From: Laguncularia racemosa
Lineage: Eukaryota > Streptophyta > Magnoliopsida > Myrtales > Combretaceae
Direction of reading: 5' to 3'
DNA length: 64,000 nucleotides
Assembly (NCBI GenBank): GCA_037954665.1
Contig: JBBMOL010000021.1
Coordinates: 1,116,001 to 1,180,000, forward strand
Shown: piece after piece, positions 1 through 11,631 of the stretch
Layout of the letters: the number at the start of each line of letters is the position of its first letter
How positions within the stretch are numbered: position 1 is the stretch's first letter
Notes under the pieces: generated by a model
The model's database searches: none
The model's input: the letters and a program-made list of their open reading frames with translations, nothing else
Told to the model about the DNA's origin: nothing
Program-made: the position numbers and the translations under genes

Positions 1-2600
1 CTTAGTAGGAATATATGACGGATTATAGTATTCCAGATTCTAAGGTGTTATACTTATCCTAACCCTTATTCAGTCTTTCTTCTCGAGTAATCTTTATTTT
101 ATGCAGGTAGATGTTTAAAGTCATTTTTAAAATCTGCATCTGACCTTAGCTCAAGATTTTAAAAGGTTTATTTTTCCCTTCATGTATACATACTTTGCTA
201 TAACTATAGTATGGACTCTAGTACAAGTTTATGTTGAGGCTTTGATCGACCTTTGAAGTAATGAACGTATATATGTATGAGTAGTCCTAGTAAATGGATC
301 GTCAGTGCCTTCACATGCTAAACAATTGCATGCTAAAGCCTAGTGTGCCTCTGTAATGCAGGCTCATGTGTCTATATGCTCATTTTTTTTTAGCATGTTG
401 TGTCTGGATCAATCATTTATTCACGTGTTATTATAAGCAGCCCATATACCTTTAACTGGGTTCGGTTGCCTACATAAGTTTTGGTTCTTTTCGTTTTTTT
501 TTTTATTTTAGAAAAAATTTTGCTAGTATCAATTAAATCATTATGTTAAAAAATTAAAAACATAATATTTAGGTTCTTTATTTATTTTTTTCTCGTAATT
601 CATAATTTTAAGTTTAAGAAAGTACATTAAAAAAACAAACTAACTAAAAATATTTGAATTTTGTTCTTTTTTAATGAGAAATTAAGTACAGTTAACAAGT
701 TTTAAAAAAAAATGAAAAACATAACAATAAAAGATAAAAAAAAAAATCAAACTTTGTTATAATAACATAAATGTTCAATTTACGAGATATTAAAAAAATG
801 AACTAAAATTGAGGGGGGGAAAAGCCTAAGAAGTTGCAAAGAGCTAAATTTAATTCGTGGGTTTAGGGCTTATTACGTTAATGGGACCTATTACCTTAAC
901 AGATTTAACTCTTTTGGCTGCGATGATAGAGACCGAAGAGTGAAGTCCATGTCTTAGGATGACTAGAGGAGATTTGATATGATGGACTTAGGATAGGGTC
1001 CATTGGATCGGTCCACCCGATTCAACCTTTCTCAAATAAAGCTCCCACACACACATATACTAAAGGCCTTTAATGGGCTTAGACTCATACAAAGCCCATA
1101 TGGGGCCTCATTTGCTAAGAACCATTGTTCATCATTATTATTCAGTGGACGAGATCCATAACCAATCACTATAAATATCCTATGCCTTCTCATTCAAAGA
1201 GGAACTTTTTTCGGGAAAAAATGCTATTACTCTATCGAATTTTCCTCATAATAACAAAATTACTATATTCCCACACTTACTTACAAAGCATACATCCGTC
1301 ACCGTAGAGTCGAGCTTTGTCTGAGACTGCTTACTCCTCATCTCCGTCTCAATCACCCCCTTGATCATCCTTATACATGTCACTTCCTCATTAGCCCACG
1401 TGTAATACATTTCCAGGTAGCATATGTGTGACCCCGCACTCGAACCAACATCGCCATAGAAGGAAAGTTCAGAGGCGAAGACAAAGGTGGAGAGGACATT
1501 GACTTCAAAGTGGTGAAAATAGTGGCAACTACTGTGGATAACCCCAATAATAATTTTGAAATTCACTCCTTAATTAATTTTGGAGTTTGAAAGTTCTTTC
1601 TATAGAATATATCCTTCCGTACATGTTGTGCTCCATGGTACCCAATGTGTACTACCCATGGTTTGTTGCACATTACATGCCTTGTTACTGAAACCTCATC
1701 CATGTAAGCATTTCTAAATGTCCTACAACAGACATTCTCCTCCACTACTCGGATATTTCTTCCAATCAATCACAGTCCGGATTACGATGGGAGCTAGTAG
1801 CCACTTATCCTTGTCTCACTTGCCCCACAACAGGTGATAGAAATCATGGGATGAAATCAATAGTAAAGGGAAAGCGAATTACTTCAGGCCTTGTCTCAGA
1901 AGCAAATTCAGGTCTATGGAAGATTAGGAAGTTGATCCAAAAATGGTCGACTAAAACAAGGCTAACTTCAAGGAGAAACCGAGGGAGGTCGAGTAGGTCA
2001 CATTAAGACTAGCCTAGGCTAGTTTCATGGCTCATATAAATTTAGTTTGTCCATTCCATTTTTCTTTTCTTTTGTTATTGTTTTCTAATGTATTTAGGTC
2101 CTTTAGCTATCTATTTAGTTCTTTTATTTTAGAATTTTTTTTAATTTACCAGTGTCCTTTTATGCTAAGGTTTTCTAAGTTTTGTTACGTGCATATAAAT
2201 ATGCAACCAATGTATTAGGTCAAGTAGTTCAGTTATCATATTCATTTAAGTTTTATATCATTAACATTGAGAGCTTGTAGGACTTGCTCCTTATTAAATA
2301 CTGTAAATTCATCTTTATTCAAACTATGTTCTTATCAATTGATTATCAACAATCCATGGCTACGTCAATTTCTTTTAACATCTGTGGAAGTTTTTTAGGT
2401 CGTGCGTAATAATGATGTGTAACTCAATTGTAAATCAATTCAACTTTATTATTTATTTATCATATCAAATAATTGATTTCGTTCATTTATTTGATTTACT
2501 TCAGTTTCATGGAAAACATAAAAAAGATTCCTTGTCTTATTCATAGGCTAAAAACTAAAAATATAAATTAATTATTCTTCGAGTGATCTAGTATCCTTAT
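1..2600. other. Gene-free AT-rich DNA
   Basis: No reading frame here resembles a known protein, and the longest open frames are short and of biased composition. A TATA-like TATAAATA at 2194-2201 lies about 400 bp upstream of a primer-binding-like site at 2605. The stretch just before 2605 could therefore be the 3' part of an old LTR, but no partner LTR was found in the window. Confidence 0.5.
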
Positions 2601-2604
2601 TAGT

Positions 2605-2616
2605 TGGTATCAAAGC
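2605..2616 (+). other. Orphan primer-binding-like site
   Basis: TGGTATCAAAGC differs by one base from TGGTATCAGAGC, the usual plant LTR-retrotransposon site that pairs with the 3' end of initiator tRNA-Met. It follows a TATA-bearing stretch, as in an LTR followed by a PBS. No gag or pol motif follows and no second LTR is seen, so this is at best a remnant. Confidence 0.3.
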
Positions 2617-2756
2617 AATCCGGTTCCCTATCAACTAGGTTTCATGGAAACCATAATCCTCCATGTTCAACATAGGCTGCAATGCCTGTCCTAGATCTCG
2701 ACCGGGCTTGGCTACTCCATTCGGGTCCGTAAACCGATGCTTTTATCCAAGTAGAT

Positions 2757-3440
2757 ATGCAACTTCCTTTTGACCACTTCAATGTTGAAAGCTGCAGTAA
2801 ACTTACATATGTACGTCAACTCAAAGCTGAAATCAAAACCCTGAGAGGAGGGGATGGAAATAACGGGCTGGCTATAGCTGAGTTACGAGCCCTTCCATGT
2901 CAGTGTACACAAGCAGCAATTGACTATCATTTTCCCAATATTGATTTGGGTTCCTGCCAACTTCACGTTGGTGAGGATCAAGCCTTCATTGAAGAAGAAT
3001 TAATAGTTCACCCATGGAGTTGTGTCAGATGCGATAATGAGATGGAGTATCTTCGAGTAGGGGGGCAACTATCGAATATTCAAGTGCTTCGAGCAGTCAA
3101 ACAATGATTCACCTTCACATATCGGCCAGTAAAGTACAAGTTGGTGTACATCACGCATATCCCATGCAATTGGCGTTGTTTCTTACTTACCATGGAAGAT
3201 ATGATCGATCAAATTTGGCACGACCTAAATGATCCGACTCTACATGTACATGGTGCGATACCCCGATTCCTTATGCGTCTCCTGCCATCGCTCGGAATCT
3301 TCACATTCAACCACCTCCTTTTCAATCTCATTTTAATAGAAGGTGCAAATCAAAAAACTAGAATATCATCCTACAATTGCACTAGTTTGAAGAAACCAAA
3401 CGTTAATGGAGCAGCCATCTTGCTTAAACTAGCAGGATAG
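2757..3440 (+). other. Two unrecognised open frames, possible retroelement remnant
   Basis: Frames at 2757-3107 (116 codons) and 3141-3440 (99 codons) lie just downstream of the primer-binding-like site, where gag would start. I recognise no domain, zinc knuckle, protease or RT motif in either. They may be decayed gag-like sequence or chance open frames, and no function is proposed. Confidence 0.2.
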
Positions 3441-3600
3441 TAGGTTTAGCCTAACATTTCCTCTTGCGTAGCAAACTGCTGATCAAATTGAGACACATAG
3501 AAGTTGTTGGGAGTGCTCATCATAGAGAATTGGTGGAAAAGGGGAAGGGGAATGAGTGGCCCAACGATGCTTTGGTGGTCATGTGGCCCTCTTCCCTTTT

Positions 3601-4522
3601 TAATGTGCCTTAGTCCGTAAACCGAACCTAAACACAATCGATTCACAAAATGACCTCTCCAAAGAAATAAACTTAGGACAGATTGATCACTAAGTAGTGG
3701 GAACCAAAGATCAAACTATTCGATCTAGGAAAAATTTAGCCACTAGATTCACAATTGATAGTGTCCTGTTTATGGGTTTTCATGTAATATTCAAAAATAG
3801 TAAAAGAACTAGGATATGCATAACTCCTTCAATGGAGATGACGCATCAAGGGAAGATCAAACTACACATAATCTACCTAATATGATGCACAAATAGAAAA
3901 TATGATTTGCTCCCCACAATTTAGAGAGACTAATAAGAGCAGAATATTATTGAATGAGAAAAACTTACACAATATAAAACATGACTAATTACATTTAACG
4001 TAATTCTTCTTCATAGGATTACATATGAATATTTATATTTGAATAGTTACTACTAAGGAAAATAATTGTAAAGGAAAGTAAATATATCTAAAACAAGAGA
4101 TAAAATAACTACCGTATCCCTAAATTAATTCCTCCAAATTCTTAGATGTAATAAAGGTAGCTTCCATAATTGTCTAAAGAAATATGCTTTATTCAAACTA
4201 GAACTCTACTTCAATCTTCATGCCTTAGAAGTTAGTCTTTAAGTCAACTCAAGATAAGTTTGGAATCATAACTCCCTTTGTTGGTAACTAGATTAGAACC
4301 ATATATATCCTTCTCATCAAAACTAATCTTTCCTTCTTCTTCCTACAATAGCAAGCTTCTTTTTAAAGTAATATTATGGACTAAATCCCCATCGGAATTA
4401 GTTTGCTCTTCAGTCATCTTCCTTACACTACTCTTTCCACTAAGTGGTTCAAACCCTTTGTCTTTACTCGAGTCATGGGTCATTCTAGAGTTAGAATCCA
4501 ATATGGAGCTTGATTTCCATCA
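3601..4522 (-). repeat. 3' LTR of gypsy element
   Basis: This stretch aligns along its length with 7908-9189, for example around 3700-3760 against 8010-8070 and 4430-4522 against 9110-9189. It ends in CATCA at 4518-4522, while its outer end has decayed to TAATG. It preserves the empty site of the MITE found in the other LTR (near AATAGTAAAAGAAC at 3797-3810). Confidence 0.8.
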
Positions 4523-4559
4523 TTCCCAAAGGCTAATGAAGATTTGCCTCAAGTTTGTT

Positions 4560-5705
4560 GAGTCTTTTGTTGAAACTTCATCCTGATCCAGCACATAATC
4601 TGATAAATTTGCAATATTAAATGTAATAGTAACACCTCTAAACTCATCAAGCAACACTAACTAATAAGCATTATTATTTATCTTTGTGAGAACTTTGAGT
4701 GGTCCATCAATTCTAGGAGCTAACTCATATTGCCTCTGATTTAGAAAACTTTCTTTCTAAAGATGTAACCATACCATGTCCCTAGTTTAAAAGTCCTTAT
4801 GCTTCCTTCCCCTGTCTCCATACTATTTTTGTTTTGCCATAATCTTCTTAAGCTTCTTAATTTCCTTCTAATGTAGCTTCTAAATCTCCTTGGCCTTCTC
4901 GATTGCACTAATACTTTCTTCTCTAAAAGTTGCTATAGGTATCATATCCAAAGGAAAAAGTAGGATTATACCCATATATAAGTTCAAAAGGTAATTTTCT
5001 TGTTGAATTTTTAATTAACTTATTACAAACAAATTCCACATCAAGTAAACACTCATCCTAATCTGCTAAGGTCTTGCCCACAGTTGCTCTCAATAATGCT
5101 ACTAAAATGCGATTAATTACTCCTGTTTATCCATCAATCTAAAGATGACAAACTATAATGAACATCAATTTATTTCCTAGCCTCTTCCACAAGGTCTTCC
5201 AAAAGAAACTTAGAAATTTAACATCTCTATCAAATACAATGCTATGGGGAATTCCATGTAACCTAACCACTTCCTGCAAAAATAAATTAGAAATGTCTAA
5301 GGCATTATCTATTTTATGGCATAGAATGAAATGTGCCATTTTATTGAATCTATCCACCACCACCAAAATAGAATCATTTCTCCTAACAATCTTTGGTAAT
5401 CCCAAAACAAAATCCATGCTAATATCTACCTATGGCTTAAATGATATAGGTAAAGGCATGTAAACTCCAAAGGCCTCTTGCACATTCTTAACCTTCCTAC
5501 ATGCTACACACTTCTACACCACATTATGCATATCCTTCATCGTGTTAAGCCAACAAAAATGCTCCCTTAATAATTCATAAGTTCTTTTCTCTCCAAAGTG
5601 CCCTATCAATCCTCTAGAATGTGCCTCTTTCAATAACAATTCTCTCGCCGATCCTATAGGATTACATAACTTACCCTTTCAAAATAAATATCCTTCCACC
5701 ATGAC
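4560..5705 (-). pseudogene. Integrase remnant with GPY/F-like end
   Basis: In element order: an H2C2-like zinc domain (KCVACRK near 5490-5510), then the catalytic core with SMDFVLGLPK, VVVDRFNKMAHF and FDRDVKFLSFFWKTLW (5139-5417). Then comes a C-terminal region resembling a chromoviral GPY/F module (DGPFKVL-like, near 4700). Two core aspartates can be matched (MDFV and FDRD). The frame is broken by stops and shifts. It would have inserted the cDNA into the genome. Confidence 0.75.
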
Positions 5706-6060
5706 AATATCCACTCTTTAAATAAATCTTTGAAAAGATCATAGTGCTATGCATCTCATCTAACATATCATTAAGGTGCAAAATAGGATATATGTACTTG
5801 ACAAGATTAACACGACTATCTACACATATCCTCCACAACCTATCCTTCTTCAAAGCCAATAAGGTAGGTACAACACATGGACTTATACTCTCTCTAACAT
5901 ACCCTCATTCAATCAACTCATCCACTTGTCTCTTTAATTGCTTTGCTTCTTCAAGATTTATTCAATAAGCTAGCTTATTTGTTAACACAACTCTAGGAAT
6001 AAGATCAATGTTGTGTTCAATACCTCACATAGGTGGCAATCCCTTAGGTAACTCTTCTAG
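5705..6060 (-). pseudogene. Reverse transcriptase N-terminal fragment
   Basis: The minus strand gives the fingers region of a gypsy RT: a stretch like KRQVDELIE-GYVRES, then SPCVVPTLLALKKD, then WRICVDSR and KIYLKSGY. The match to the family stops abruptly after KSGY near 5705. Next comes sequence that belongs just before integrase. The palm with its YxDD catalytic motif and the whole RNase H domain are missing. Several in-frame stops are also present. Confidence 0.7.
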
Positions 6061-6266
6061 AAATACATCTACGAATTGGTCCAACAACTCCTAAATAGTT
6101 TTAGGATTTGCTCCCTAAACTTCTGAGCTTAGAATGTGTCGGATGTACAACTTGTACATAGGACCCCCAAATCTAACAACATTCAAAACTTCTCCTTCAA
6201 ACATCAACAATGACTCCTTCCAATCCTTAACCAACATCATTGGAGTATTCCTTACTTCCAAAGGGC

Positions 6267-6652
6267 TCATAAGCAATAAAGAATCTTCTTACTATCTCTA
6301 ATAAAAACATAAGTATTTTGATGACCATCATGTACCACTTGTTGGTCAAATAACCATGGCCTTCCTAACAATATATGAGAAGCACTCATAGAAACCACAT
6401 CACATTCTATCTCATCTTTATTATGATTAGGGATATAAATAAAAGCTTTAACTCGTTTGGTAACATGCATAGCTCCCTCATCACTAAGCCAATGAAGCCT
6501 ATAAGGCCCAAGATGGTTGAAAGTAACTTTAACATCTCCACCAAAGTATCAATAGGTACATTAGTCAAATCTCCTCCGTCTATAATCATGGCATAAGTAT
6601 GCCCCCCTAATCTAACACTTGATATAAAATAAGTTCTCTCTCTACTCTTCAT
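6267..6652 (-). pseudogene. Aspartic protease remnant of gypsy element
   Basis: Two overlapping frames give the gypsy protease. The first holds the strand with the altered active site (AMIIDGGDLTNV, where gypsy proteases usually have D-S/G-G-S/A). The second holds the typical block ASHILLGRPWLFDQQVVHDG. A frameshift lies between them. It would have cleaved the gag-pol polyprotein in the element's particle. It lies just upstream of the RT fragment in the element's direction. Confidence 0.7.
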
Positions 6653-6689
6653 CTATCATAACATCCATGCTTAAAGTTCATCTTACTAC

Positions 6690-7880
6690 TAAGGAAATCT
6701 CATCTCCTTCAACTCCTCTAGTACCATCCATCCCCTCATCATCATACTAACTTAAAATACCCTCAAGATCATACTCTTCATCTTCTCTACTATCTTTACT
6801 TTGAACATCATCACTCTTCTATTTGGACAATGTGTAGCCATATGCCTAAATTTAAAATACTTAAAATATTTGAGTTGACTACTACTCTTCCTAGTTAACC
6901 TCTAATCACCTCCTTTGGCTTCAAAACTAGTAGAAGCCCTCCCTTTCATATCTTCCTTCCTCTCTTTTCTTTTCTCATCATTCATTCCTCTTTTTCTATT
7001 TCTCTCTTCACTCTTTCCTATCCTAGTAAAGCCTTTAGGCTTTGCCACAAAAGCATACCCTATAAGGGTTTTTGATCAATTGTCACTCCACTTTGATGGC
7101 TAATTGAATAGCCTCCTCTAAGGTGTCAATTTTCTAAACCTCTACTACCTTAAAGGTGTCATACTTCAAGCCTACTATGAAGCAAAACATAGTAATCTCC
7201 ATTAATTCCTTGACTTCACATCAAATCATAAACATCTCAAACTTATCATAACATACCCTTTTACATTAAGTTCCCCCTACTTCAAGGTTTAAAACCTCAT
7301 ATACATCTTTGTTTGTAATATTCAGGAGCAAAATGTGTATGCATCAAGAGTTCTTCTTATCCCATGTTTCTAAATCTCCCTCTCCTTCTCCTCTCTTCAT
7401 CCTCTAAGCCTTCAAGTTCTTCCACTGCAAAGCAACATACCCTTCAAACTCCAATGTGGCTAACCTTACCCTTATTTCTTCATCATAGTTATGGTAATTA
7501 AAAATCTCTTCAACTTTATGCTCCCAACTAAAATGTACTTTTGCATATTACTCCTCAAAAGGTGGAATCTTCATCTTAATTTTCTCAACTCCTTATAAGT
7601 AATGATTCTCTCTATTGTTTAATTCCACCTCAAAGTTGTCTCTATCACTTTCATTAGGATCTATAGCCACTCTACTACTTTAGCCGTACGCTCCTCTTCT
7701 TTGTTCTTCCAATTACCTAACCTAATATTCATAACCCTAATAGGCTCTATCAAATCTTGTATGGTATTGGCAATTATAACTTTCATTGTATCATTTGCCC
7801 TTCTTTAGCCTTTGTCACCTCCATGTATACTATTTCCTAACATCTTCACACCAACAACCACTCTTACACTTCCCTTCATC
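6690..7880 (-). pseudogene. gag remnant of gypsy element
   Basis: This lies between the primer site and the protease remnant, where gag belongs. A decayed zinc knuckle is readable near 6810-6855 on the minus strand as YFKYFKFRHMATHC. It matches the CX2CX4HX4C nucleic-acid-binding pattern except that the first two cysteines are now tyrosines, each explained by G-to-A change. Many stops break the frame. The exact start and end of gag are not clear. Confidence 0.55.
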
Positions 7881-7890
7881 GTAAACCTTG

Positions 7891-7902
7891 GCTCTAATAC
7901 CA
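7891..7902 (-). other. Primer-binding site of gypsy element
   Basis: On the minus strand this reads TGGTATTAGAGC, one base from the common TGGTATCAGAGC complement of initiator tRNA-Met. It lies 5 bp inside the end of the 5' LTR, where minus-strand DNA synthesis would start. Confidence 0.75.
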
Positions 7903-7907
7903 AAAGA

Positions 7908-9189
7908 TGATGAGTTTTAGCTTGTAAACCAAACCTAAACACCATTAATTCATTCAAGGACCTCTTCAAAGAAATAAGCCTAAGATCAAATGATCATTAA
8001 GTAATGGGAACCAAATATCAAACTATTCCATCTAAGGAGAATTTAGCCACTAGATCCGCAACTAACAATGTCATATTTATGGGTTTTTATATTTGGAAAC
8101 ACTAAGGTATCATTTGGTTGTTATAAATTTATAATACTGTACTAGACAAAACATCTTGTCCCCTGTTTGATTTGCATATTTTATCAATTATTAAACAAAA
8201 ATGATCCTAAAGTACTGCATAAAATACTTATATTTTGTACCATCCAAAATATAGTACAAAAATCAAATTCACTAGATAAAAAACACAAAAATTCTTATCC
8301 AGTACTTTATATATCATGTTTAGTGCAGTACTTTGTCTATCAAAACAATAAACATTATAAAAATCTTTATCTAGTACAATGCATACCAAATGTAATACAA
8401 AAGAGTTGTACTATCCTATTTTTTGTATTTTATATTGTCCAATACTGCAATCTAAATGCTACCTAAAAGAACTAAGATATGGATAACTCCTCTAATGGAT
8501 ATGACACACTAAGGGAAGATTATACTACATACCATCTACCTAATATGATGCACAAGCAAAGTGTATAGTTTGCTTGCCACTATCTAGAGAGACTAGTAAA
8601 AGCGGAATATTAAATGAGAAGAACTCACATAACATGAAACATGAAAAAATTTCATTCAACATAATTCTTCTTATAAGGTTACATATAAATATTTATGTTG
8701 GAACAATTATTACAAAAGAAAAAAAAACCTATAAAGAAAAGTAAATATGTTTAAAACAAGAAACAGAATAATAATTATATCCTCTAAATTAAATCCTCAT
8801 GATTTTTAGATGTAATAAAGGTAACTTCCATATCTTTTCAAAGGAATATGCTTCATTCAAATTGGAACTCTGGCACCTTCTTTCATCTTTATGCCTTGTA
8901 TGTGTTAGTCTTTAAGTTAACTCGAGACAAGTTTAGAATAATGACTCCTATTGAAAACTGGATTAGAACCATGTACTTCCTTCTCATTGGAACTAATGTT
9001 TTCTTCTTCTTTTAGTAGCAACAAGCTTTTTCCTAATTATGGACTAAATACCCATCAAAATGAGTTTTATCTTCACTCAACGTAATTCCTTACAATACTC
9101 TTTCCACTAAGTGGTTCGATCCCTTTGTCCTTGCTTGAGTCATGAGTCCTCCTACAATTAGAATCTAGTTCTGAGCTTAATTCCCATCA
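7908..9189 (-). repeat. 5' LTR of gypsy element, with nested MITE
   Basis: The LTR starts TGATGAG at 7908 and ends CCCATCA at 9189. It is 1282 bp long because a 358-bp MITE plus 3-bp duplication lies at 8103-8463. Without these the length matches the partner LTR to within a base. By eye it is strongly diverged from its partner, so this is an old insertion. Confidence 0.8.
8106..8463. mobile_element. Tourist-like (PIF/Harbinger) MITE nested in the LTR
   Basis: This 358-bp AT-rich segment has imperfect inverted ends: GGTATCATTTGGTTG on the left and, read inward, GGTAGCATTTAGATTG on the right. It is flanked by TAA on both sides (8103-8105 and 8464-8466), the 3-bp TWA target duplication of PIF/Harbinger elements. 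The sister LTR has a single TAA and no insert. It encodes no protein, so it is a non-autonomous element that would need a transposase from elsewhere. Confidence 0.85.
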
Positions 9190-11111
9190 CTTTCCCATAG
9201 TGAAAAGATCTTAGTCTTTCCATGGGTATGATAAGAGAAACAGAGTAATTAAAAAGGGCTTTTATGCATTTCTAGTAAGCAAATGACATATTTAGTTATA
9301 TACTAGAGTAGGTATTAGTTGTGTATTTAGAGGGTAATGGAATAGGGTGCTTTAGTAGATAAGGGAAAGAAAGTAAATATTGGGACCAATATCCTAATAG
9401 GATTGGTCCTAACATTCAATTATTTTTTAGCAAGAGAACAACACTAACATGTTAAGGGCCAATGTGCCTTCGTTGGTTCCCAACACTTAAGTTTTTTTTT
9501 AAGTTATGGATCAATGCAGGGGTGATGAGGGCTTATGTTGGCATGTAAGCCTCAATGTTAAGGCAAATTGTTATCATTGGAGACTAATGTTGCCACATTA
9601 GGCATTGATGTACTAGCATTAATGCCCAATATTAAGGCAAAGTGCCAACTTAGGGACGAATAGTGCCAACATTAAGTTTAGCATTTTGCTTTTTCTATAA
9701 ATAAACCATTAGCTCTCCAACAATGATAATCACACAATAACTCACGCATTTTGTTACTTTCTCTAAAGTTCCCAACTTTTCTCTTATCTTATCATTAGCT
9801 ACCATTACTCTTAGTTGATAAAGTAATCCTTCCAAACTTAACCCAATGATTACAACGATTCATGGTTCATCTAAGACCCCTACGACCAATGTCCCTATCC
9901 TAACTACCCTAATCCAAACCAAATGAACCAATTACATTATTGATGATCAAGTTGAGAGCCTAAGGTTCCCAATCCCCAAATCATGAATCTTGAAAATGAG
10001 CTCGAGCTAAAGATGATGATGCCTACAAAACTCCTAGCACTACCATATTGCAACCACCTTCAATGTGAAGCAATTTTCTTGGTTAGCAAATCACTTCCTC
10101 CCACTTCCAATCCTAAAGAACCAAAAGCTCTACTATTGGAAAATGAAACACTGATATATGAAAATGTTTCAATATTTTTTAGTACGAACAAGAAGAGAAG
10201 GTTGTATGCTAGACATACAATAAACCATTGTTGGGCAAGTCTAGATTAGATACTAGTCACATCCAATAACATATTAAAATGCACCAAAAGTGACGTGATA
10301 CTAATATTAAGTTAGACAGTAGTGGTCCTAGTGATTGACTTGTGATACTAGTGGAATTAGATTATTATATGGAAACTTTAAGATGGAAGCTCAAAAGCTA
10401 GAATGCAAATTGTTCAAAAAAGAATGGGTAAAAAAATTTCCAAGCATGATAAAATGAGAATTGGCTTGTAATTTATTTGGAGAAAAAGAAAGAAAAGGTA
10501 ATAAAAAGTACCTAAGAATTAACATAAAATATACTAGAAAAAAAATCAAAACTTAATATGCTAATTTCTTTAAAAAAAATGGTAAGAAATTGTCAAAACA
10601 TAATAAAATAAAGTTCATCTACAACATATTAAAAAAAAAGGAGATAATAAATAAATAGTGTTTAAAAAATAAATAAAAAGATTTAGAAGAAAAGCAATCT
10701 ATAATTAGTATGCAAGTTGCTCAAAAAATTATTAAAAAATTGATGTATAAAAAAGTTGATGTCCAACTTATTAAAAAGAAAAAAAAAGGAGAAAAGAAAT
10801 TAAAAATTATTTAAAAATCACCTAAAAAAGATGGTGGAAACAAAAGAAAGGTAATTATGGAAATTGTTAAAATGGTATAAAGTTGTCCCAAAAAAAAATG
10901 CATGGCGCACAACTTTTCAAATAAATTAAATATTATTTCAAATTAAATTAGGAAAAAAAAAAGAAAAAAGGAAAAAACCTCATGTGCCTATGTGTTCATA
11001 CTAGCTACTCACAAACTTCATTATGCATAGCATGCTCGAACTCACATGTCTAGGCTAGCCAAGCGAAATTTCCACATGTGCCTATGCTTGGTAGCCAAAT
11101 AATGAATCCAA
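9190..11111. other. Gene-free interval with purine-rich degenerate repeats
   Basis: No protein-coding region is recognised. The open frame at 9983-10249 has no known motif. From about 10390 to 10960 the plus strand is very A/G-rich, with loosely repeated phrases (for example TGCAAATTGTTCAAAAAA near 10400 and TGCAAGTTGCTCAAAAAA near 10711, and recurrent GGAGA plus A-runs). This suggests old tandem or retroelement-derived sequence. Near 10980-11100 short phrases such as CATGTGCCTATG recur. Confidence 0.45.
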
Positions 11112-11116
11112 GTGTG
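11112..11116. repeat. Left target-site duplication GTGTG of copia element
   Basis: GTGTG directly precedes the outermost truncated LTR and is repeated at 16035-16039 directly after the 3' LTR. Taking this boundary lets the truncated LTR align with the full ones without a gap, with the first TG read as TT. Confidence 0.7.
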
Positions 11117-11172
11117 TTTTGGGGTATGGCTCATACTCCCCTATGATAAGAAAGCATGTGGGCCCCACTCTA
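11117..11172 (+). repeat. Truncated outer LTR of copia element
   Basis: The first ~56 bp match the LTR start (GGGGTATGGCTCATACTCCC and following) and then stop. The sequence jumps into the last part of the internal region, so the rest of this LTR and nearly all of the first unit's interior are deleted. Confidence 0.75.
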
Positions 11173-11304
11173 CGCTGGAAAAAGTTGACACATAAGTGAA
11201 CAGTGCAGAATTTTTTACTAAGGTAATGAATGTAGAAAAGTTTGAATGGTGTACAACTATGTTGGATTTAAAAAAGCATAGGAAGTATTCACCAAGTGGG
11301 AGAA
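11173..11304 (+). repeat. Duplicate of the element's 3' internal end, upstream of the full 5' LTR
   Basis: This 132-bp stretch matches 15591-15721, the end of the interior just before the 3' LTR, including GTGAACAGTGCAGA and the purine tract AAGTGGGAGAA. A normal element would have host DNA here. Its presence shows that another element unit once lay upstream in tandem. Confidence 0.85.
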
Positions 11305-11617
11305 TGTTAGGGTGTGGCTCATACTCCCTTACGATAGGAAAGCATGTGGATTCCCTTGGACACCAGAGGGTTTTTAGCAATTAAGCCCATATTTGTTAAT
11401 TAAAAGTTTGGGCTTGGGCCCATGAATAGCTATTACTATATATTCTCTTTTTCACTTATAATTGCGTGATGTAACGAGAAAGTGAGATGCTAATTATAGT
11501 GGAATCCTCTACTAAGCGTAGCTCTAATTAACGGGTGAACCAAGATAAAATCTTGTGCCATTATTTTTCTTCCTTTTTTAACTTTACTTCATTATTTTGT
11601 GTGCATTGGCCCTAACA
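11305..11617 (+). repeat. Full 5' LTR of copia element
   Basis: It starts TGTTAGGG and ends CCCTAACA, a perfect terminal inverted pair, and is 313 bp long, the same as the 3' LTR. TATATATTCTC near 11437 is a possible TATA region. Divergence from the 3' LTR is moderate, with the 3' copy ending ATA instead of ACA. Confidence 0.9.
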
Positions 11618-11619
11618 TC

Positions 11620-11631
11620 TAGTATTAGAGC
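11620..11631 (+). other. Primer-binding site of copia element
   Basis: TAGTATTAGAGC, two bases from TGGTATCAGAGC, lies 2 bp after the 5' LTR. This is where an initiator tRNA-Met primer would pair. Confidence 0.7.

Larger units (their letters stand above)
3601..9189 (-). mobile_element. Ty3/gypsy retrotransposon, degenerate, Reina/CRM-like
   Basis: Two LTRs (3601-4522 and 7908-9189) flank a minus-strand interior with gag, protease, RT fragment and integrase remnants in the order of Ty3/gypsy. Once the nested MITE and its duplication are subtracted, the LTRs are about 922 and 921 bp. The better-kept termini read TGATG and CATCA. Flanks are CTTTT (3596-3600) and CTTTC (9190-9194), a 5-bp target duplication with one mismatch. 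The primer site lies at 7891-7902 on the minus strand. Many stops, frameshifts and an internal deletion make it non-functional. The integrase and protease wording resembles the Reina and CRM chromoviruses, but lineage is uncertain. Confidence 0.85.

Noticed and set aside
9983..10249. 88-codon open frame as a gene
   Set aside because: No recognisable domain or splice context, and it lies in decayed repeat-like sequence.
11141..11380. Minus-strand 79-codon frame
   Set aside because: It is antisense across the duplicated copia tail and LTR.
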